Both the position numbers and the translations under genes were made by a program. Below the pieces are notes generated by a model. It saw only the letters and a list, made by a program, of their open reading frames with translations. It had not been told where the DNA came from and ran no database searches. This document shows positions 57,624 through 64,000 of a DNA stretch of 64,000 nucleotides, piece after piece. Source of the stretch: Phragmites australis (lineage: Eukaryota; Streptophyta; Magnoliopsida; Poales; Poaceae); contig NC_084928.1 in NCBI RefSeq assembly GCF_958298935.1, positions 23,095,501 to 23,159,500 of the forward strand, given 5' to 3'. Numbering within the stretch: the first letter of the stretch is position 1; each line of letters begins with the position of its first letter.

Positions 57624-59730
57624 CTGACAGATGCAACGTGAAATAGAGATGAGTGATCATATTGGGTTTAAGATTTCGAATGAAATTAACCCTAAACGGA
57701 ACCCTAAGCATGGATGGATATGAATTGAGACAATCATGCTATGGATATAGGCAAGAGACAATAGATATTGATCAATTGCATAGAGTAAGACATGAATTTG
57801 GGCAAATTAATCAAAATAGGCATGAATTTGAAGCAAATGTGAACGATTTTGCTTGAATTTGAGTGAAATGAGCAATATATGGTACAAACAGATGAACATG
57901 CCCTAGTAGGTGATGAAAAGGTGGAGATGAAGCTAATTTCTTGATTTGATCACGGCAAGAGGCAAGATTTGACAAAATTCATCTAATTTGACATGAATTT
58001 GAGGCAAATTTGTATTAAAGTCAACGGATTTAACAAGGAAGACGCATAATTGATGAACATGCTCTCAATTTATGTCAATTGAAACTGAATGATCACAAAG
58101 TTGAGAGAAATTGACTCAAATTTACATGAATTTGAATGAAATTTGCATGGATTGTCTTGAATAATCACGAATTTGGCCAAATTATGCGCAATTTTGACTA
58201 TCATGTACTCAATTCATGTCTAAAAGATGGAATAGCAACAAATTGGATCAAATTTGCTTTGATTTTTGAAGAAATTTCATGAATTTTGGCACACAATTGT
58301 ATGAATTTGATCTAGGGCTTCATCAATTTGAGTACACCGGCCACAAATGTGCTCACCACGATGAAGGAGAGAGAGAGGAGGTGGCGGTGATGTGGTCACG
58401 ATGGCCGGCGGCGCAGGAGGGGCGGCGGCGGTGAGTGGGGCACGGCGGAGGCGGCTCTGCGCGCGGGAGCTCGGGGCAACGACGGGCGACGAGCCGGCGC
58501 TGGCAACCTGGTGGCGCCGGTGGACGGTGCGACTCCGGCGGCGGCGCTAGGGAGCTGGGAGGCGGTGAGTCGGCGAGGTGGCGCGAGGACGTCCGAGCGG
58601 CGGAGAAAAAACGAGAGAGCCGGCCGACCGGGAAGACATATATGACAGGTGGGTCCCGCAGTTTTTTGAAAGCACCGGATAATCCGGTGGAGGAAACAGA
58701 GAGCACCGGATAGACCACCGGACTAATTCTTGCAGAACCAAATTTCAGAGACCGAAATCTTCTGTTCACAGGATGTTCCGCTGAGCTTATATTTAGCACC
58801 GGATGACATCACCGGATATTCCGCTGATCACCAGGAAAAGACAGCGGACTAATTTTTGCAGAACTAAATTTTTGAAGGCCGAAACCTATTATACTCACCG
58901 GACTTTCCGCTGATCACAACATAACATCACCGGACTTATGTTAAGATTTTGAAGTTCAGTGAACTGATGAGCACCGGAATGTCCGCTGATAACTAACTGA
59001 TCACCGGACCATTGCCATGGTTGAACTGATCTGAGACAGAGATTACAGGATATTCCGCTGGTAAAATGAAAGGAGCGCCGGACTATCCGGTGATATGAGA
59101 AAAACCAGGCTGAACTAATTTCTCTCACTGAGTCCAAGTTTCAAATAACCACTCAACATAAACACATATTTGGACCAGTTTGAGTGAATCCCTTACCCTC
59201 TCAAACTCTCATTTACAAATATTTGCCAAAAAGGCTCTAACATATATAATTTTTGAAATAATCAAATAAGAGCCAAAGAAGATGGTAGAAAACACCAAGG
59301 AAATATTTGAGCCATATTTCCTATGAACTTAAAGATGAAGGCTTTAAATTCGCTAGGACATGACTCAATAGGCATTAAGCACTTATATCTTTCTAATCAC
59401 ACTTTTAGAAGTGTACGTTCACATTGAGAGCGAACTATAATCTCAAAGAGTGATATTCTCCTTTGTGATCTCTCTACCACCAATGCTTAAGCAATGTAAG
59501 ACATATGCATGAAAGTAGACATGAGTGCATATTATATGACATGTGAATGCGAAGCGTAAAATTAATCTATCTTGTCATATTACTTCCCTTCTCAAGCTTC
59601 TTCATGGTGAACCCAACAACATACCTTGAGAAGAACTAGTGACTTACCATTTCAAGCAAAACCCATGTCCACCATTACCTTGAGACGGTTAGACAAGGTC
59701 CTATTATGAATGCATCTATATGACAAGGTA
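57624..59730 (-). other. Spacer between pol and the extra ORF of element A
   Basis: It has three parts in the element's sense. First, AT-rich sequence after the pol stop (59730 to about 59100). Second, the palindrome array (59092-58673). Third, a GC-rich block (about 58650-58370, GCGGCGG-type), then AT-rich sequence with GAATTTGA-type words leading to the ORF start. It carries no intact gene; short frames in the GC-rich block are unconvincing. The order palindromes, GC-rich block, then ORF recalls a promoter plus 5' UTR. Confidence 0.6.
58673..59092 (-). repeat. Palindrome array 2 of element A, upstream of the extra ORF
   Basis: The exact CACCGGATAATCCGGTG is at 58673-58689. Variants ending CCGCTG (for example CACCGGACTTTCCGCTG near 58895 and CACCGGAATGTCCGCTG near 58974) and CGCCGGACTATCCGGTG at 59076-59092 follow. 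The same core is found in the LTR array, 4 kb away. Confidence 0.85.
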
Positions 59731-61395
59731 TCAAATGACATTAGAAGCATCGATCGCATTTAGTTCATTTCGTAATCTACTAAAAGTGGCTTCATCTAGA
59801 GGTTTAGTGAAGATATCCGCCAGTTGATCTTCCGATCGAACACTACTAAGAGAGATATCATTGTTTGCCACATGGTCTCTTAGAAAGTGATGACGAATAT
59901 CAATGTGCTTTGTGCGGGAGTGTTGAACGGGATTGTTAGCAATTTTTACGGCACTCTCATTATCACAAAGGAGTGGAACCTTCTCTAGACGAACACCAAA
60001 GTCTAACAAGGTTTGCTTCATATAGAGGATTTGAGCACAACATGCTCCGGCGGCAATGTATTCTGCTTCAGCTGTGGACAAGGCTATTGAATTTTGCTTC
60101 TTAGAACTCCAAGAGACTAGGGATCGCCCTAGCAAGTGGCACCCACCCGAAGTACTCTTGCGATTCACATGGCATCCGGCAAAGTCCGAATCCGAGTATC
60201 CAAGCAGTACGAAACTAGCACCTTTTGGGTACCACAAGCCTATGCTAGGTGTATGCTTTAGGTATCTAAGGATTCTTTTTACCGCACCAAGATGAGATTC
60301 CTTAGGATTAGCTTGAAAACGAGCGCACATGCATACACTAAACATTATGTCGGGCCTAGATGCGGTAAGGTAAAGGAGTGACCCAATCATCGAACGATAG
60401 AGTTTTTGGTCAATCGATTTACCCGTTTCATCCAAGTCGAGATGTCCATTTGTAGGCATGGGGGTCTTGATTGGCTTGCACTCTTCCATCTTAAACTTCT
60501 TGAGGATATCTCTCGTGTACTTCTCTTGATGGATGAATGTCCCTTCCTTTAATTGCTTGATTTGGAATCCAAGAAAGTAATTTAGCTCACCAATCATCGA
60601 CATCTCGAACTCCTTAGACATCATATCACCAAATTCCTTGCAAAACTCTTTGTTAGTTGAACCAAATATTATATCATCAACATAAACTTGACACAAGAAA
60701 AGCTCATTGTCGATGATCTTTGTGAACAATGTGGTGTCCACCGTCCCTATCTTGAATCCTTGGTTGATGAGGAAGTCACGTAGGCGTTCATACCAAGCTC
60801 GTGGGGCTTGCTTGAGACCATAAAGTGCCTTGACCAACCTATAAACATGATTAGGATATCTAGGATCTTTGAAACCGGAGGGTTGTTCAACATATACGAG
60901 TTCATTAATAAGGCCATTTAAGAATGCACTTTTCACGTCCATTTGATAGAGTTTTATGTTATGATGTGAAGCAAATGCTAGAAGGATACGGATGGCCTCA
61001 AGCCTTGCCACGGGAGCAAATGTTTCGCCAAAATCCAAACCTTCAACTTGTGCAAAGCCTTGTGCGACAAGTCTTGCCTTGTTGCGTACCACCACACCAT
61101 GTTCATCTTGCTTGTTGCGAAAGACCCACTTTGTTCCAATTATGTTCTTGTCTTGAGGCCTTTCCTCAAGTATCCATACCTCATTTCGAGTAAAGTTGTT
61201 GAGTTCTTCTTGCATTGCCATCACCCAATCAGGATCAGTGAGAGCCTCATCTACATGTGTGGGTTCTGAACAAGAGACAAACGAGTAATGTTCACAAAAT
61301 GAAGCACACTGACGAGAGCGAGTTTGTACTCCCCTAGATGGACTTCCAATGATCAAGTCAATCGGGTGATCCTTGGAAATATGTGTATGCTTCAC
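59731..61395 (-). pseudogene. Element A pol, RT and RNase H part (554 codons open)
   Basis: The frame is open from 61395 to the stop at 59731. RT blocks: KWVFRNK, KARLVAQGF, QMDVKSAFLNG, YGLKQAPRAWY, and catalytic YVDD at residues 238-241. RNase H blocks: GYSDSDFAG, ALSTAEAEYIA, CDNESAVKIA and HIDIRHHFLRD, ending LADIFTKPLDE. RT copies element RNA into cDNA and RNase H removes the template. All catalytic motifs are present. The frame follows directly in phase after a premature TAA (61396-61398), so it lacks its own natural start and is the downstream half of a broken polyprotein. Confidence 0.9.
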
Positions 61396-62965
61396 TTATG
61401 GTTGTTGAGGTGTATTTTGTGGTGATCCAACATCTTGAGCTTGAGCTTGAGCTTCCTCTTGAGAGATATGGACATCATGTGATGGAAGTGGTTGATCATC
61501 TTTGTCTTCATCTTTATCAACTTGTGGTGCCATTGAGGTGTGTGGTATTAAAGTAGAGGGTACATCTTCATCGTCCTCCTTAGGCTTGATATCCCCAATT
61601 GCCATATTCTTCATTGCATCTCTCAAGGGTTCATCACCTACATCATCACAAGAAATATCCTCTCCTTGGGAGCCATTAGATTCATCAAACTCCACATCAC
61701 AAGTTTCTTCAACAAAGCCGGTGGCATTGTTGAATACTCGATATGCTTTGGAGTTTGATGCATAGCCAACAAGAAAACCAATGTCACAACGTTTTTCAAA
61801 CTTGCCTAGGCGTTCCTTTTTCTTGTAGATAAAACACTTACACCTGAACACCCGGAAGTAGGAGACATTGGGTTTTCTCCCAATAAGAAGCTCGTATGGC
61901 GTTTTTTTTCAATAGTCGATGGAGGTAGACTCGGTTAGAAGCATGGCATGCCGTATTGATTGCTTCCGCCCAAAACTTCTCCGGAGTACCATACTCATCT
62001 AACATTGCTCTTGCAAGTGTAATCAAGGTCTTGTTCTTCCTCTCTACTACGCCATTTTGCTGAGGTGTGTAGGTTGATGAAAACTCATGTTTGATGCCTC
62101 TTTCTTCACAAAAATCTTCAATTTGAGTGTTCTTGAACTCCGTCCCATTGTCACTCCGGATCTTCACAAGTATAGACTCAAACTCATTTTGAGCCCTTTT
62201 TGCGAACTTCTTGAAGATTTCAACGGTCTTTCCTTTGTCATCTAAAAAGAAAGTCCAAGTATATCTTGTATAATCATAAACAATGACAAGACAATATAAA
62301 TTACCACCAAGACTTTTGTAGGTAGTTGGTCTGAAGAGGTCCATGTGTAGAAGTTCCAAGGGTCTTGACGTAGACATCATGGACTTGTATGGATGAGGAC
62401 TTGCAACTTGTTTTCCGGCTTGACACGCACTACACAACCTGTCCTTCTCGAAAACCACATCCTTCACACCAACCACCTTCCCATTTTTGAATACCTTCTT
62501 GAGTTGGCTCATCCCAATGTGTGCAAGCCGACGATGCCAAAGCCAACCCATAGATGTCTTGGTGAAGAGACATGTAGTCAAGCTAGCATCATTAGAGGAA
62601 AAATCCACAAGATAGATATTCCCATGTCTAAATCCTTTGAATATTAGGTCATTATGCTTCTTACTCGTTATGATAACATCAACATCACTAAACAAGCATG
62701 TGAAACCCAAATCACATAGTTGAGCTACGGAGAGTAGATTGAAGCTAAGTGATTCTACTAAAAGAATATTGGAAATAGAGAGATCTTTTGAGATAGCCAC
62801 CTTACCCAAACCTACCACATTTGCCTTAGAGTTATCACAAAAAGTGAATTTATCATGATTATCCACTTCATCTTCTAGAGAGGTGAACATCGTTACATTG
62901 CCGGTCATATGTTGTGTACATCCGCTATCAAGCACCCAATATTTTCCACCGGCTTTGTAGTTCAC
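61396..62965 (-). pseudogene. Element A pol, protease and integrase part, frameshifted
   Basis: The first frame (62965-61838) carries the protease site VLDSGCTQHM (residues 11-20), the integrase zinc motif H144-X3-H148...C178-X2-C181 and the catalytic triad D209, D272 (KIRSDNGTEF) and E308 (PQQNGVVER). At an 8-base A run (T on the plus strand, 61902-61909) the frame shifts. The integrase C-terminal block (RCKCFIYKKKERLGKFEKR) continues in the frame 61851-61396, which ends in TAA at 61396-61398. Two breaks therefore make pol inactive. The gag stop at 62980 lies in a different frame. Confidence 0.88.
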
Positions 62966-62979
62966 CTACACACATGTGA

Positions 62980-64000
62980 TCAAGCCTTTTGTTTAGGTAC
63001 CCAACCAAGTTTGGTACATTTTATGTGAGATACAAGAGATTTAGGCACCCAAAGTTGCCTAGGAAGTTTGCCCTTAGCTTGAGTTCCAATGAATTTTGCC
63101 ATAATTTTACCATTTTTAAGCTTATGCAATAGAAAATGATGATCATTAAATGTGGACTTGTATTTAGAAGGCAAAATAGGGAGAGGTTTGGTAGGAATTG
63201 GACACTCCCTTGTGTGGTGTCCGGTGACTTGACAATGTTGGCAATATGAACCAACTTCCTTGATGAAACAATTCTTGATCTCCGGTGTCTTTATGACCCT
63301 TTTTACCGGGTTGGGGAAGCATCCAAGTCCTTTCTTGTTGTAGTACAAAGCATTCATCATGAGGATTTCCTTGTGCTTGTACTCCCCCTTAGTCAACCGG
63401 GCCACACAAGATTTGAGACTTGCAATTTCACTTTCAAGCTCTTGCTCCCTTGCATGGTTAGTCTTAGATGATGATGTAATATCACATGATATATCAAGAA
63501 GATCATCACAAGAGGTAGATGCATTGACCTTAACTACATCATTATCAACCAATTCATCCAAGCTATGATCAATGGCATCATAGGCATATTCAAGTTCTTG
63601 GTGTTTGTATATTAGGCCATCATTCTCAAGTTTTAGCTTATAGTTATTTGCTTTAAGAGACTTGTTGGATTCAACTACTTCATCATATTTTCCAAGCAAA
63701 TTATTGTGTTTAGTGAGCAACTCATCATGTTTAGAACTAAGCATGGAGTTAGCATTTTCAAGCAACTTGATTTTAGCCTTTTGCCTCTTGATGATAGCAG
63801 CATAGTCATTCATTAGCTTAGATAGATCATTAGAAGAAAGACCATTATCATCACTACTATCATCTTCCTCACTACTCACCTTGTTGTTACCTTTTGCCAT
63901 GAGGCACATAGGTGGTGGAGGTAGAGGTGGATCATCATTGACGATTGCGAGACCCGCGAAGTTGTTGTCATCATTATCACTTGAGTCATCACTTGAGCTC
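62980..64000 (-). CDS. Element A Gag, 5' part outside the window
   Basis: The frame is open from the window edge (64000) to the stop at 62980. An internal Met lies at 63909, but the frame extends past it, so the true start is outside. Counting from that Met, residues about 35-170 are rich in Lys/Glu/Leu heptads and probably coiled coil. The zinc knuckle C-X2-C-X4-H-X4-C (CQHCQVTGHHTREC, 223-236) would bind element RNA. A DPPLPPPP stretch precedes the Met. Gag forms the cytoplasmic virus-like particle. The long, coiled-coil-bearing Gag fits Sireviruses. It appears undamaged within the window. Confidence 0.85.
   Translation of the reverse strand, partial: SSSDDSSDNDDNNFAGLAIVNDDPPLPPPPMCLMAKGNNKVSSEEDDSSDDNGLSSNDLSKLMNDYAAIIKRQKAKIKLLENANSMLSSKHDELLTKHNNLLGKYDEVVESNKSLKANNYKLKLENDGLIYKHQELEYAYDAIDHSLDELVDNDVVKVNASTSCDDLLDISCDITSSSKTNHAREQELESEIASLKSCVARLTKGEYKHKEILMMNALYYNKKGLGCFPNPVKRVIKTPEIKNCFIKEVGSYCQHCQVTGHHTRECPIPTKPLPILPSKYKSTFNDHHFLLHKLKNGKIMAKFIGTQAKGKLPRQLWVPKSLVSHIKCTKLGWVPKQKA

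Larger units (their letters stand above)
53243..64000 (-). mobile_element. Sirevirus-like copia element A, right part outside the window
   Basis: From right to left (its sense) it holds gag, protease, integrase, RT, RNase H, a 2.1-kb spacer with palindromes, an intact 736-codon extra ORF, repeated polypurine tracts and the 3' LTR (53243-55006). The extra ORF after pol, the multiple AGGGGGAG tracts next to the 3' LTR and the CCGGA...TCCGG palindromes in the LTR are known Sirevirus traits. The 5' LTR is beyond 64000, so the total exceeds 10.7 kb. pol has one frameshift and one stop but is otherwise well preserved, indicating a fairly recent insertion. The flank at 53238-53242 is GCTGC; its partner is not in the window. 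Confidence 0.9.

Overview
The window looks like nuclear DNA of a grass (Poaceae). It holds spliced plant genes with GT-AG introns, a GC-rich grass-type F-box/LRR relic, and dense nested LTR retrotransposons of Ty1/copia and Ty3/gypsy type, including Sirevirus-like copia elements. The species cannot be named from sequence alone. No rRNA, tRNA, CRISPR array or bacterial operon was seen.

Layout. (1) 1-17.1 kb is old repeats: an unclassified AT-rich stretch, a copia LTR-plus-3'UTR relic (2.24-3.6 kb), a CRM-like LTR scrap (4.1-4.45 kb), a non-autonomous DNA transposon with GTGACGGGTCA-type repeats (4.55-6.0 kb), and one nearly complete but badly decayed minus-strand copia element (7133-17146). 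Two later gypsy-type LTRs landed inside that element, each with a perfect 5-bp target duplication (CTTAG and CTACT). (2) 17.5-21.3 kb is a shattered F-box/LRR locus on the minus strand. (3) 22.5-41.4 kb is a gene island with three minus-strand genes in tandem: a CPP/tesmin-TSO1-like CXC protein (8 exons, 511 codons), the chloroplast Rubisco-assembly chaperone BSD2 (4 exons, 130 codons), and a RanBP2-type zinc-finger, RG/RS-rich protein (3 exons, 469 codons). All three were reassembled exon by exon with consistent phase. (4) 42.6-46.8 kb is a Tekay-like gypsy LTR carrying a nested 908-bp CRM-like solo LTR (TSD CTGGA). (5) 47.3-52.2 kb is a plus-strand, 5'-truncated Sirevirus-like element (B) whose LTR ends in a gypsy RT fragment. 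(6) 53.2-64 kb is a minus-strand Sirevirus-like element (A) running off the right edge: gag, pol, an intact 736-codon extra ORF, multiple polypurine tracts and a 1764-bp 3' LTR.

Most interesting. Elements A and B share one plan. Each has an extra ORF between pol and the 3' LTR, and two separate arrays of short palindromes: one in the LTR upstream of the TATA box, the other in the pol-to-extra-ORF spacer, upstream of the extra ORF. The palindromes differ completely in sequence (CACCGGATAATCCGGTG in A, GCGGTCTGACCGC in B) but have the same geometry, two perfect arms around one central base. In A the extra ORF is fully open although pol carries a frameshift and a stop. This suggests a conserved two-promoter or two-binding-platform design for expressing the extra ORF separately from gag-pol.

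The three host genes have unrelated roles: nuclear cell-cycle/chromatin repression, plastid Rubisco biogenesis, and RNA binding. They share strand and proximity but no evident pathway.
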